A stretch of DNA of 64,000 nt from Pseudomonas thivervalensis (GTDB lineage Bacteria; Pseudomonadota; Gammaproteobacteria; Pseudomonadales; Pseudomonadaceae), in assembly GCF_001269655.1 (NCBI RefSeq), contig NZ_LHVE01000009.1, positions 248,001-312,000 on the forward strand, in the 5' to 3' direction. The notes beneath the pieces are model-generated. The model was not told the DNA's origin, ran no database searches, and saw only the letters and a program-made list of their open reading frames with translations. Below, piece after piece: positions 8,406 through 17,009 of this stretch. Every line of letters begins with the position of its first letter. The stretch's first letter is position 1. Position numbers and translations under genes: made by a program.

Positions 8406-9287
8406 TTACTTTGCGCCACTGAATTGTGCATGAAGGCTCGGCAGGATGCTGGCCAGGTGGTTGAATTCACACATGTCATGCACTGCAAATTCATACGCCA
8501 GGGTTTCCAGTTCCACTTCCCCCAGGCCGTTTTCTTCCAAGAGTTGAGCGGCTCGCTCGGCGCCCGGAAAACGTTGCATGGAAGGGTGGCTGCCAACCCA
8601 GTAACGGCTGGTCAGGTACAAACCTTCCGGGCATTCCTTGAACAAGTGCGCCATCAGCGACACCGGCACTTGCGGTTCGTGGGCCAGGCTCATCAAGGCG
8701 CTGACGCTGCCGTCTATTTTGGATTCGCGGTACAGGTCCGGACAGAAGCCCAGCTCGCAGGGGTTCCTGAAATCAATGTGCAGGTGCATGAGTCGGTCAC
8801 CGACGTACTCAGAGGCGCAAAAAGTATTGCCATACAAGCGCTCCTCGAAGCTCAGGGTATTGTCGAGGAGGCGCTCGTGATGAACGCAGGGGTTTGCCAC
8901 ATGGGCATAAGGAAACCACAGGGTGTAGCGTTCAGCCTCCAATGGATGCCACATGAACCACCACTTGAGCATTTCTGCGGTGCAGTTGGGGAAAAACTTG
9001 CGACTTTGCACGTAGGCCATCGGCCCTGGCAGCAGGGCGTATCCGGCCTCTTCGCTGATGAAATCAGCGGCGAGCATGCGGTTAAGGTCTTCAACGCTGG
9101 GCGTCAAGGTGTCAGCCAGGGGCATGGGGCCTTGCTGTATTTTTTCGACAGCACTGAGCGGCACGCTGATCTTCGAGCGGAAAAAGTCGGCGTAGGGTTT
9201 GCCTTTGATGGCCTGCTGATTGGCCAGGAACTGCTTCTGCATCGGCAATGAGAAGTAGGTGAAAGGTGTCATTACGCGCGCTTCCAT
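8406..9287 (-). CDS. phlG: PhlG, zinc-dependent DAPG hydrolase
   Basis: 293-residue C-C bond hydrolase that cleaves DAPG to monoacetylphloroglucinol and acetate, tuning DAPG level. The zinc ligands known from the PhlG structure fall exactly on His129, Glu160, His270 and Glu274 when counted from the start at 9287, and His214 of the active site is also present. AAGGAA precedes the start codon. The gene is divergent from phlH, whose product is reported to repress it; a palindrome lies in the shared 148-bp gap. Confidence 0.97.
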   Translation of the reverse strand: MEARVMTPFTYFSLPMQKQFLANQQAIKGKPYADFFRSKISVPLSAVEKIQQGPMPLADTLTPSVEDLNRMLAADFISEEAGYALLPGPMAYVQSRKFFPNCTAEMLKWWFMWHPLEAERYTLWFPYAHVANPCVHHERLLDNTLSFEERLYGNTFCASEYVGDRLMHLHIDFRNPCELGFCPDLYRESKIDGSVSALMSLAHEPQVPVSLMAHLFKECPEGLYLTSRYWVGSHPSMQRFPGAERAAQLLEENGLGEVELETLAYEFAVHDMCEFNHLASILPSLHAQFSGAK

Positions 9288-9400
9288 GACGGTATTTCCT
9301 TGGTAGTGCGTGAAAAGCCCGCGGCATCGGCTGCGAAATTCTCACGCGGTGTTGTAAAGGGACAATGACGGGACCAAAATAGGTAGGCTTAAATAAAAAG

Positions 9401-9410
9401 TCAAATTTGA
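9401..9410. promoter_or_regulatory. Candidate PhlH operator between phlG and phlH
   Basis: Perfect palindrome TCAAATTTGA, with outer AA/TT pairs extending the symmetry past one mismatch on each side. It is the only clear inverted repeat in the AT-rich phlG-phlH gap and lies 25 bases before the phlH start. Assignment to PhlH is inference from position. Confidence 0.5.
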
Positions 9411-9435
9411 ATTAGAACTATAAAGAGATGAGCTC

Positions 9436-10113
9436 ATGGACAATGCCATCGGCAAGCCCTCCCTGCCTCGTGCTTCGCGGCTGGATGGGCAGGCAACGCG
9501 GCTGCAGATTCTGGAAAAGGCGGGTGAATTGTTTGCCGAACAGGGTTTGGCCAACACCACCAGCAAGCAAATTTGCGAACGCTCGCAAGCCAACAGCGCG
9601 GCGGTGAATTATCACTTCGTGAACAAAGAGGGCCTGTATCGCGCAGTGCTGCTTGAAGCCCACGCTCGGTTGGTGCAGCTGGAAACGCTGGTTTCGCTTA
9701 ACGAGCGGCCAGGTTCTGCGCAAGAAAAATTACGTGCGCTCATCACCGTGTTGGTCGAACGCCTGCACAACCATCCGGATGGCTGGGCGCTGAAAGTGCT
9801 CACGCGCGAAGTGCTTTCGCCTTCTCCTGAGTTTGAGGTGGTGCTCAAGGAACAGTCGTTTCCCAAGGCACACATACTGCGTGGCTTGCTTGGACAAATC
9901 ATGAACTTGCCGGCGGATCACCCGACAACGTTGCGCAGCGCCATCAGTGTCTTCGCGCCCTGTCTTTTTTTGCTAATAGCCCATCAGCCATTAAAGCAGC
10001 ACGTACTGCAGGGGCTGAGTCTCGAGCCGCAGGGTTTGATAGACCATATGATGTGTTATGCCCTTGGTGGACTCCAGGCAGTGGCGGCGACTGCGCACGA
10101 TGCTGCAAGCTGA
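9436..10113 (+). CDS. phlH: PhlH, TetR-family regulator of phlG
   Basis: 225-residue TetR regulator of the CecR/AefR type. The DNA-binding domain covers residues about 20-65 (helix-turn-helix around K-Q-I-C-E-R-S-Q-A-N-S-A-A-V-N-Y-H-F), with a larger C-terminal DUF1956-like domain. In other strains PhlH represses phlG and responds to DAPG-related ligands. It is divergent from phlG and ends 7 bases before the convergent tautomerase gene, which marks the edge of the phl locus. Confidence 0.93.
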   Translation: MDNAIGKPSLPRASRLDGQATRLQILEKAGELFAEQGLANTTSKQICERSQANSAAVNYHFVNKEGLYRAVLLEAHARLVQLETLVSLNERPGSAQEKLRALITVLVERLHNHPDGWALKVLTREVLSPSPEFEVVLKEQSFPKAHILRGLLGQIMNLPADHPTTLRSAISVFAPCLFLLIAHQPLKQHVLQGLSLEPQGLIDHMMCYALGGLQAVAATAHDAAS

Positions 10114-10120
10114 CGCGGGG

Positions 10121-10339
10121 CTATTGTCCTTTGGCCGGCAGCCCCATCTTCGCCAGCGTCAGCGTTTCATCAGCGCGCCCCCAGCCACCGTCTGCCACTT
10201 CTTCGACCAGGACCATGGTAAAGGGACGGACCCCTTCGCCGAAGTACTCGACGAACATTTCCGTGGTGCGATGGATGATCTCTTCCTTGCGCGCGTGGTC
10301 CAGGATTCCTTCGGGGAATTTGTAGTTGGCAAATGGCAT
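10121..10339 (-). CDS. Small tautomerase-superfamily protein
   Basis: 72-residue protein of the 4-oxalocrotonate tautomerase type size. It begins M-P-F, giving the N-terminal proline after Met removal that acts as catalytic base in this superfamily; CGGAG lies 8 bases upstream of this start, whereas the longer frame to 10447 would hide it. The M-V-L-V-E-E-V segment is the family's second beta strand. It might isomerise an enol or keto acid in the adjoining sugar-acid pathway, but nothing in the sequence fixes the substrate. Confidence 0.8.
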   Translation of the reverse strand: MPFANYKFPEGILDHARKEEIIHRTTEMFVEYFGEGVRPFTMVLVEEVADGGWGRADETLTLAKMGLPAKGQ

Positions 10340-10478
10340 GGATCTACTCCGTGGGTGTGAGAAATATTCGGTAGGGACAATGACCCCTGGCGCGCATCTT
10401 TCTCCTTTAGGTCCACGGAATAAATCCCTTTGGATTGCCATCAGCATTCAACGTACGCGAACAATCGCCAGCCTGGAC

Positions 10479-12263
10479 TCAGTGCGAGTGACGTGGCTCG
10501 CCGCTGCGAGCGATCACCCGCAGATGCAACGTCGCCGGTTCCAGGCAACCCCCGGTGGAAAGCTGCCCCACCAGTTGCCGGTACAGTTCCTGCCAGGGCG
10601 TTTGTGAAGGCGGGATGCTTGGCGTCCATGCGAGTCGGCGCCGGGCCATCTCTTCGTCGTCGATCAGCAGGTTCACGGTGCGCGTGTTCAGGTCCACTTT
10701 CAGCCGGTCGTTGGTTTGCAGCAACGCCAGGCCACCGCCTACGGCGGCTTCAGGGGACATGTTGAGAATCGATGGGCTGGCTGAGGTGCCGCTCTGGCGG
10801 CCGTCGCCGAGGCAGGGCAGGGAGTCGATGCCTTGTTTGATCAGCGCGGCCGGCGGGGCCATGTTCACCACCTCGGCGCTGCCGGGGTAACCCACCGTGC
10901 CAGCACCGCGGATGACCAGGATGCAGCGCTCGTCGATGTCCAGCGCCGGGTCGTCGATGCGGGCGTGGTAATCCTCCGGCCCTTCGAAGACGATGGCTCG
11001 GGCTTCGAAACTGTTCTCGGCGCCGGGCTCGGACAGGTAGGTCTTGCGAAACGCCTCGCCCACCACCGACATCTTCATGATCGCGCTGTCGAAGAAATTG
11101 CCGCTGAGCACGATGAAGCCGGCACGGTGTTTGAGCGGGGTGTCGAAGGGATGGATCACATCGGCGTTGCTGGTCAGGCTGCTGCTGACGATTTCGCCGA
11201 TGGTCCTGCCGCTGACCGTGGCGCAGTCTTCGTGCAGGCGTCCGGCCTTTTGCAGTTCATGCATGACCGAGGGCACGCCGCCGGCCCGATGGAACCCTTC
11301 GCCCAGGTACTTGCCCGCCGGCATGCAGTTGACCAGCAGTGGCACGTCTTCGCCAATCCGCTGCCAGTCGTCCAGGCTCAGTTCGACGCCCATGTGCCGG
11401 GCGATGGCGATCAGGTGCGGCGGGCAATTGCTCGAAGCGCCCAGGGCCGAGGCGACGGCGATGGCGTTCTCGAAGGCCTGGCGGGTCATGATCTGTGACG
11501 GGCGTATGTCTTGCAGTACCAGTTCGCAGATGCGCTTGCCGGTGGCGTAGGCCATTTGCCCGCGCTCGCGATAGGGCGCCGGAATGCTCGCGCAACCGGG
11601 CAGCGACATGCCCAGGGCTTCGGCCAGGGCATTCATCGACAGGGCCGTGCCCATGGTGTTGCAGTGACCCACCGATGGCGACGCCGCGGTGGTCATTTCC
11701 ATGAAGCCTTCGTAGTCGATCTCGCCAGCGGCCATCAGGTTGCGTGCATGCCAGAGCACGGTGCCCGAGCCGATCAGTTCGCCCTTGTGATGGCCGTCGA
11801 GCATCGGGCCGCCGGACAGGACAATGGCGGGCAGGTCGGTGGTCGCCGCCGCCATCAGGCAGGCAGGTGTGGTCTTGTCGCAACCGGTGGTGAGCACCAC
11901 GCCGTCCAATGGGTAGCCATGGAGGATTTCCACCAGCCCCAAGTAGGCCAGGTTGCGGTCCAGCGCCGCCGTGGGCCGCCGCGACTGTTCGGCGATCGGG
12001 TGCACCGGGAATTCCATGGGGATGCCACCGGCATCGCGGATGCCGGCCTTGACCCGTTGGGCCAGCTCCAGGTGATGACGGTTGCAGGGCGTCAGGTCGC
12101 TGCCGGTCTGGGCGATGCCGATGATCGGGCGTCCCGATTGCAGCTCCTCGCGGGTCATGCCGTAGTTCATGTAGCGTTCGACATACAGCGCGGTCATGTC
12201 CGCGTGGGCCGGGTCATTGAACCATTGCTCGCTGCGCAGGCGGCGTTTTGGCGTGTCACTCAT
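10479..12263 (-). CDS. IlvD/Edd-family sugar-acid dehydratase
   Basis: 594-residue Fe-S dehydratase that removes water from an aldonic acid to give a 2-keto-3-deoxy acid. Cluster cysteines are visible in L-T-P-C-N-R-H, T-T-G-C-D-K-T and G-H-C-N-T-M-G. Length and motifs fit the xylonate/arabinonate dehydratase branch (XylD, AraC-type) better than IlvD itself. It is followed upstream on the same strand by a long FAH-family protein, the pairing known for Weimberg-type pathways (XylD plus XylX). No 2-oxoglutarate semialdehyde dehydrogenase gene lies next to it. Confidence 0.88.
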   Translation of the reverse strand: MSDTPKRRLRSEQWFNDPAHADMTALYVERYMNYGMTREELQSGRPIIGIAQTGSDLTPCNRHHLELAQRVKAGIRDAGGIPMEFPVHPIAEQSRRPTAALDRNLAYLGLVEILHGYPLDGVVLTTGCDKTTPACLMAAATTDLPAIVLSGGPMLDGHHKGELIGSGTVLWHARNLMAAGEIDYEGFMEMTTAASPSVGHCNTMGTALSMNALAEALGMSLPGCASIPAPYRERGQMAYATGKRICELVLQDIRPSQIMTRQAFENAIAVASALGASSNCPPHLIAIARHMGVELSLDDWQRIGEDVPLLVNCMPAGKYLGEGFHRAGGVPSVMHELQKAGRLHEDCATVSGRTIGEIVSSSLTSNADVIHPFDTPLKHRAGFIVLSGNFFDSAIMKMSVVGEAFRKTYLSEPGAENSFEARAIVFEGPEDYHARIDDPALDIDERCILVIRGAGTVGYPGSAEVVNMAPPAALIKQGIDSLPCLGDGRQSGTSASPSILNMSPEAAVGGGLALLQTNDRLKVDLNTRTVNLLIDDEEMARRRLAWTPSIPPSQTPWQELYRQLVGQLSTGGCLEPATLHLRVIARSGEPRHSH

Positions 12264-12310
12264 GATTCATGTCTCTCTTGTAATTGGATGAATCGGTCAC
12301 GGTCGTGGTC

Positions 12311-13492
12311 TCAGCGGCCCAGCAGTCCTCGGGCGGCGAGGTTACGTATCAAGGCACTGACGCCGAAGGTCCAGGGGGCGGCGTCGCAGCTGTGGGTCAC
12401 CTGGTTATGCAGGCTGCCGAGCAACGGGCTGCTGATGCTGACGACGTCCCCGCGCTTGTGGGTGAAACCGCTGCCGGGATGGTCGCGGTCTTCGGTGGGG
12501 GCGAACAGGGTACCGAGAAACAGCACAAACCCGTCCGGATATTGGTGGTTGGCGTTGAGTGTCTGGCCCGCCAGGTCCTGCGGGTCACGGCTGATCTGGT
12601 TCATGGAACTCGAACCGTGGAGGCGGTAGCCATCTTCGCCTTGCACCTTGAGATCGACCACGCAAGCGCGGACGTCATCCAGGCTGAAGTGTTCGTCGAA
12701 CAGGCGAATGAACGGCCCGATGGCGCAGGACGCATTGTTGTCCTTGGCCTTGCTCAACAACAGCGCACTGCGGCCTTCGATGTCGCGAAGGTTGACGTCG
12801 TTGCCCAGGGTGGCGCCGTGGATCTGGCCACGGCTGTTCACCGCCAGCACCACTTCCGGTTCCGGGTTGTTCCATTGCGATATCGGATGAATGCCGATGC
12901 GGCTGCCGCTGCCCACGGCGGCCAGGACCGGTGCCTTGGTGAAGATTTCCGCATCCGGGCCGATGCCGACTTCCAGGTACTGCGACCACATGCCCTGTTC
13001 GATGAGCAAGGCTTTCAGGCGCATGGCTTGCTCGGACCCCGGCACGATGGCGCGCAGGTTGTCGCCGATCACGCTGTGCACGGTGGCGCGTACGGCCTCG
13101 GCCTTTGCCGCGTCGCCGCCGGCCTGTTCCTCGATCACCCGCTCGATCATGCTGGCGGCGAAGGTCACGCCGGCGGCCTTGATCACTTGCAAGTCCAGTG
13201 GCGGCAAAAGGAACGGCTTGGTCGGGTCGGCATGAACGCCGGTATTGGCCAGCAGCGCTTCGACGCTGGCGATGAAGGTACCGGGCGTTTGCCTGACGGC
13301 GGCCAGGGGGGATTCTGTTTCCAGCAAATCGCTCAGGGTCGCGAAACGATCCGACAGGTCGAACACCCCGTCACTGCGCAGCACCACGGGTGAGGGTCCG
13401 GCGATACGGCCTGGTACCCAGGCACGACCAATCAGGGTGCCGGCGACGCCATCGACGGGCAAGGTGTTCTCGGGAGTAAGCATCAGCGACAT
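12311..13492 (-). CDS. Long FAH-family protein, likely 2-keto-3-deoxy-sugar-acid dehydratase
   Basis: 393-residue protein of the fumarylacetoacetate hydrolase superfamily. Metal ligands are visible as Glu211-Pro-Glu213 and Asp232 in L-G-N-D-V. The extended N-terminal region fits the XylX / 2-keto-3-deoxy-D-arabinonate dehydratase group, which removes a second water to give a 2-oxoglutarate semialdehyde type product. AGGAAG precedes the start. It heads the two-gene unit with the IlvD/Edd dehydratase and is divergent from the LysR gene. The exact sugar acid (xylonate, arabinonate or another) is not shown by sequence alone. Confidence 0.82.
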   Translation of the reverse strand: MSLMLTPENTLPVDGVAGTLIGRAWVPGRIAGPSPVVLRSDGVFDLSDRFATLSDLLETESPLAAVRQTPGTFIASVEALLANTGVHADPTKPFLLPPLDLQVIKAAGVTFAASMIERVIEEQAGGDAAKAEAVRATVHSVIGDNLRAIVPGSEQAMRLKALLIEQGMWSQYLEVGIGPDAEIFTKAPVLAAVGSGSRIGIHPISQWNNPEPEVVLAVNSRGQIHGATLGNDVNLRDIEGRSALLLSKAKDNNASCAIGPFIRLFDEHFSLDDVRACVVDLKVQGEDGYRLHGSSSMNQISRDPQDLAGQTLNANHQYPDGFVLFLGTLFAPTEDRDHPGSGFTHKRGDVVSISSPLLGSLHNQVTHSCDAAPWTFGVSALIRNLAARGLLGR

Positions 13493-13571
13493 GGGCAGTC
13501 TTCCTGGTTCGTAAAGCTTTCAAGCTAGGGCGCGCTGTTGATGAACTCCAATGAGATATATTCAGTATCTG

Positions 13572-13586
13572 ATAACGTCCGGTTAT
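13572..13586. promoter_or_regulatory. LysR-type operator in the dehydratase / lysR divergent promoter
   Basis: ATAAC-GTCCG-GTTAT, with a preceding G. The same GATAAC-N5-GTTAT layout occurs at 14731-14747 in front of the permease operon. Confidence 0.6.
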
Positions 13587-13606
13587 TGCATTGTCGAGGA
13601 TTGCCC

Positions 13607-14545
13607 ATGTCCGATCTATCCTTCTCCAGCTTCTGCGGCTGGCTCAAATTCCGCCATCTGCTGTTGATCGATACCTTGGGGCGCACCTGCAACATGCACT
13701 TGGCGGCCGAGCAGATGAACCTCAGCCAGCCGGCCGTGAGCAAGATGCTCAAGGAAATCGAAAGCCTGCTCGGCTTCGCCCTGTTCGAACGTCGACCCCG
13801 GAGCATGCCGCCCACCGCACTAGGCGAACATGTGCTGCGTTACGCGCAGATCGCCTTGAACGACGCCCGTTCGTTCGTCGAGCAAATCAGTAGCCTGCGC
13901 GAAGGCGGCCACGGCTACCTCAAGGTCGGCGGTATCTTTGCCGCGACGGCGGTGGCCCTGCCCGAGGCGATCCTGCAGATCAAGCAGCGTTGGCCGTTGC
14001 TGTCCATCGAAGTGGTGGAGCAGACCAGCAACCATCTGATGAAGATGCTTGAAGAGAAAAAGCTCGATCTGGCGGTAGCCCGGTTTACCGAGCAAAGCCA
14101 GCAACAGCGCTACGATTTCCAGCCCCTGGCGCCGGAACCGTTCTGCATCGTGGTCAACGACCGCCATCCCCTGGCGAACGCCGGGCCGACGTCGTTGCAG
14201 CAACTGGTGGACCAACCGTGGATTCTCTACCCGGTCGGCACGCCGATCCGCGCGCGCATGGAACTGGCCTTTGCCGAGGCCGGGGTGGGGATGCCGCGCA
14301 ACACCATCGACACCATTTCCATGCAGACCTTCCTCCAGGTCCTGCAACGCGGGCCCATGATCGGCATGCTGCCCAATGCCATGGTCGATCCGCTGCTCGA
14401 AAGCGGCCAGCTCAAGACCCTCGACACCCCGTTGCACCTGGTGCCACAGGACTACGGCATCCTGACCCGAAAGGATGAACCGTTGGTGGGCGCGGCGCTG
14501 GAGTTCGCCGAGATCCTCAAGGACAACGCCCGGTTGAGCGGGTGA
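13607..14545 (+). CDS. LysR-family regulator of the sugar-acid genes
   Basis: 312-residue LysR regulator. The N-terminal winged helix includes A-A-E-Q-M-N-L-S-Q-P-A-V-S-K at about residues 35-48, and the rest is the periplasmic-binding-like effector domain. Its GalR/GbpR-like effector region and its neighbours suggest a sugar-acid or keto-acid inducer. Start at 13607 is chosen because GAGGA lies 8 bases upstream. It is divergent from the FAH-IlvD pair and upstream of the permease operon; both promoters share one palindrome, pointing to common control. Confidence 0.9.
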   Translation: MSDLSFSSFCGWLKFRHLLLIDTLGRTCNMHLAAEQMNLSQPAVSKMLKEIESLLGFALFERRPRSMPPTALGEHVLRYAQIALNDARSFVEQISSLREGGHGYLKVGGIFAATAVALPEAILQIKQRWPLLSIEVVEQTSNHLMKMLEEKKLDLAVARFTEQSQQQRYDFQPLAPEPFCIVVNDRHPLANAGPTSLQQLVDQPWILYPVGTPIRARMELAFAEAGVGMPRNTIDTISMQTFLQVLQRGPMIGMLPNAMVDPLLESGQLKTLDTPLHLVPQDYGILTRKDEPLVGAALEFAEILKDNARLSG

Positions 14546-14550
14546 ATGTG

Positions 14551-14658
14551 CCGCCGCCATCGCGAGCAGGCTCGCTCCCACAGGGGACGGGAGTGCCGCG
14601 GATCTTTCAGTCAACACGAAACAACTTGTGGGAGCGAGCCTGCTCGCGATGGCGGCGG
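14551..14658. repeat. REPIN: perfect 32-bp inverted REP pair
   Basis: REP copy at 14551-14582 and its exact inverted copy at 14627-14658, each with core CGCGAGCAGGCTCGCTCCCA or its complement, separated by 44 bases. It lies directly after the LysR gene and could end its transcript. Confidence 0.9.
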
Positions 14659-14678
14659 ATCAGCCTGCGCTGAACCCT

Positions 14679-14722
14679 GTGGCGAGGGAGCTTGCTCCCG
14701 CTGGGCTACGCAGTAGCCCCTC
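14679..14722. repeat. REP of the GTGGCGAGGGAGC type (single copy)
   Basis: Begins TGTGGCGAGGGAGCTTGCTC and continues to a GGGCTACGCAGTAGCCC hairpin. It is a different REP type from the neighbouring pair and has no inverted partner here. Its end lies 9 bases before the LysR-type palindrome. Confidence 0.85.
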
Positions 14723-14730
14723 TGGGTTCC

Positions 14731-14747
14731 GATAACAGATGGTTATC
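14731..14747. promoter_or_regulatory. LysR-type operator upstream of the permease operon
   Basis: Perfect 6+6 palindrome GATAAC-AGATG-GTTATC, about 118 bases before the permease start codon. It matches the site at 13572-13586 in arms and spacing. Confidence 0.65.
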
Positions 14748-14864
14748 AACTAATCCAAAAATGCCATTGGGAAAGAATCGATCCGCGACAGTAGAGTCCT
14801 CGTTCAATCGCCGGATGAATCGCTCATTCGACGTGACCCAATAAAAACAATCAGGGGTTACCTC

Positions 14865-16247
14865 ATGCAAACCATCTCCGAGCATTTGCCCGCCCAGGCG
14901 CAAGCCGGCGAGCTCGATTTCGAAGACCGGACCTACCGAAAGGTCATCTGGCGGATCCTGCCCGTGTTGCTGTTGTGCTACATGGCGGCGTACCTCGATC
15001 GGGTGAACATCGGGTTCGCCAAGCTCGACATGCTCAACGAGCTGCAATTCAGCAACACCGTGTATGCCCTGGGCGCCAGTATGTTTTTCTGGGGCTATTT
15101 CCTCTTCGAAGTGCCCAGCAACCTGTTGCTGCATCGCTTTGGCGCACGGTTCTGGATCGCCCGGATCATGCTCAGTTGGGCGGTGATCTCCATGGCCGTG
15201 GCCTATACCGTGCCGCTGGCGGTGTTCTTCCACATCGAATCGAGCACGATGTTCTACGTGCTGCGCTTTCTGCTGGGCATCTGCGAAGCGGGCTTCTTCC
15301 CGGGCGTGATCCTCTACCTCAACTACTGGTTCCCGACCCACCGGCAGAGCCGGGTAATGTCCGGCTTCCTGCTGGCGCTGCCGGTCAGCCTGACCCTGGG
15401 CGGCATCCTCTCCGGTTGGCTGATGAACAGCATGCAAGGGGTGCACGGTCTGTCTGGCTGGCAATGGATGCTGCTCATCGAAGGCATTCCGTCGATCATC
15501 ATGGCGTTCGTGGTGATCGTCTGCCTGGCCGACAACATCGACAAAGCCAAATGGCTCTCTGTCGCGGAAAAAGCCTTGCTCAAGGCCAATCTGCAAACCG
15601 ACAACCAGGGCAAGGCCACGCGCTTGAGCGAAGTGTTCTTCAACCCTCGGGTGTGGCTGCTGGTGTTGATCCTGCTGACCTTCAACACCGGCTTCTATGG
15701 CCTGGCGTTCTGGATGCCGTCGATCATCAAGAGCACCGGCATCACCAACAGCTTGCACATCGGTTTGCTCACTGCCATTCCTTACTCGGTGGCGGTGGTG
15801 GCGATGCTGCTCAACGCTCGGCACTCCAACCGCACCGGTGAGCGGCGCCTGCATGCGGCGATCCCGGCGTTCATTGGTGGCGTCGGCCTGATCCTCAGCG
15901 CGTTCTTCGCGGATAACCTGGTGTTGTCGGTCCTGTTCCTCAGTGTCTCCGCCTCGGGGATCCTCAGCCTGATGCCGATCTTCTGGACCTTGCCGGGCAC
16001 CGTGCTGTCGGGTGTCGCCGCGGCAGCCGGCATTGGCATGATCAACGCCATCGGCAACCTGTCGGGTTTCACCGGTTCGATGATCACCGCCGTGGCGGAA
16101 ACCCTCACGGGCAACATCAACAATGGCACCTATGTACTCGCCTTGTGTCTTTTGGTCAGCGGTGGGCTGATCCTCGCGATCCCTGCCTCGATGCTCGGCA
16201 GGACGCCCAAGACCGCGCCCACGGCGGCGCAACTGGAGACCGCATGA
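14865..16247 (+). CDS. MFS permease, anion:cation symporter type (sugar acid uptake)
   Basis: 460-residue 12-helix transporter. The segment Y-L-D-R-V-N-I-G-F-A-K after helix 1 and the F-W-G-Y-F-L-F-E-V-P-S-N segment are typical of the anion:cation symporter family, which includes galactonate, glucarate, phthalate and HpaX permeases. Uptake of a sugar acid fits its neighbours. Its stop overlaps the start of the next gene as ATGA, so permease and dehydrogenase are co-translated. A LysR-type operator lies upstream. Confidence 0.9.
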   Translation: MQTISEHLPAQAQAGELDFEDRTYRKVIWRILPVLLLCYMAAYLDRVNIGFAKLDMLNELQFSNTVYALGASMFFWGYFLFEVPSNLLLHRFGARFWIARIMLSWAVISMAVAYTVPLAVFFHIESSTMFYVLRFLLGICEAGFFPGVILYLNYWFPTHRQSRVMSGFLLALPVSLTLGGILSGWLMNSMQGVHGLSGWQWMLLIEGIPSIIMAFVVIVCLADNIDKAKWLSVAEKALLKANLQTDNQGKATRLSEVFFNPRVWLLVLILLTFNTGFYGLAFWMPSIIKSTGITNSLHIGLLTAIPYSVAVVAMLLNARHSNRTGERRLHAAIPAFIGGVGLILSAFFADNLVLSVLFLSVSASGILSLMPIFWTLPGTVLSGVAAAAGIGMINAIGNLSGFTGSMITAVAETLTGNINNGTYVLALCLLVSGGLILAIPASMLGRTPKTAPTAAQLETA

Positions 16248-16984
16248 ACTTGCAAAACAAGCGCGTGCTGGTAACGGCTGCGGGGCAGGGCATTGGCTTG
16301 GCCAGCGCCGTTGCCTTCGCCCGGGCCGGTGCCGAGGTGTTCGCTACGGATATCGATACTCATGCCCTGGCGGGGATCGAAGGGATCACCGCCATGCACC
16401 TGGACGTCACGTCGACCATCGCCATCAGCGCCGCCTGCGAACGCATCGGTGGGCTCGATGTGCTGTTCAACTGCGCAGGCTACGTGCACAGCGGCAATAT
16501 CCTGGAGTGCGATGACGCGGCCTGGGCGCGTTCGATGGACCTCAACGTCACGGCGATGTACCGCATGATCCGCGCCTTCCTGCCGGGCATGCTGGCCCGT
16601 GGCGGCGGCTCGATCATCAACATGGCGTCGGTGGCCTCCAGTATCAAGGGCGTGCCCAATCGTTTCGCCTATGCTGCCAGCAAGGCGGCGGTGGTGGGCC
16701 TGACCAAATCGGTCGCCATTGACTTCGTCAGCCAGGGCATTCGCTGCAACGCGATATGCCCGGGCACGGTTGATTCGCCTTCGCTGCGCCAGCGCATCGC
16801 CGACCAGGCCGTGCGACAGGGGGTTGATGAAGGGGAGGTCTACCGGCAATTTCTCGACCGCCAACCCATGGGGCGTATCGGCAGCACTGAGGAAATCGCG
16901 CAGTTGGCGCTGTACCTGGGCAGCGACGCGTCCGCCTACACCACCGGGGTGGTGCACGTGATCGATGGCGGCATGAGCCTCTGA
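16244..16984 (+). CDS. SDR dehydrogenase, 2-keto-3-deoxy-L-fuconate dehydrogenase-like
   Basis: 246-residue classical short-chain dehydrogenase. N-terminal T-A-A-G-Q-G-I-G nucleotide site, acidic D-I-D after strand 2 favouring NAD, catalytic Tyr and Lys in F-A-Y-A-A-S-K, and a C-terminal T-T-G-V-V-H-V-I-D-G-G. It resembles the DHRS6 / 2-keto-3-deoxy-L-fuconate dehydrogenase group. Followed 25 bases later by a short FAH-family hydrolase, it would oxidise a keto-deoxy acid to a diketo acid that the hydrolase cleaves (non-phosphorylative L-fucose or L-rhamnose type route). The substrate is inferred. Confidence 0.88.
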   Translation: MNLQNKRVLVTAAGQGIGLASAVAFARAGAEVFATDIDTHALAGIEGITAMHLDVTSTIAISAACERIGGLDVLFNCAGYVHSGNILECDDAAWARSMDLNVTAMYRMIRAFLPGMLARGGGSIINMASVASSIKGVPNRFAYAASKAAVVGLTKSVAIDFVSQGIRCNAICPGTVDSPSLRQRIADQAVRQGVDEGEVYRQFLDRQPMGRIGSTEEIAQLALYLGSDASAYTTGVVHVIDGGMSL

Positions 16985-17009
16985 ATTTTCACTTGAACAG
17001 GAGCACGTC

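Noticed and set aside
14706..16232. Long minus-strand open frame opposite the MFS permease
   Set aside because: Its translation is rich in H, R, Q and D with no family features; it is the antisense of a GC-rich real gene.
16145..16243. Earlier start for the SDR gene
   Set aside because: It would run 99 bases into the permease; the ATGA overlap start gives a normal SDR N-terminus.
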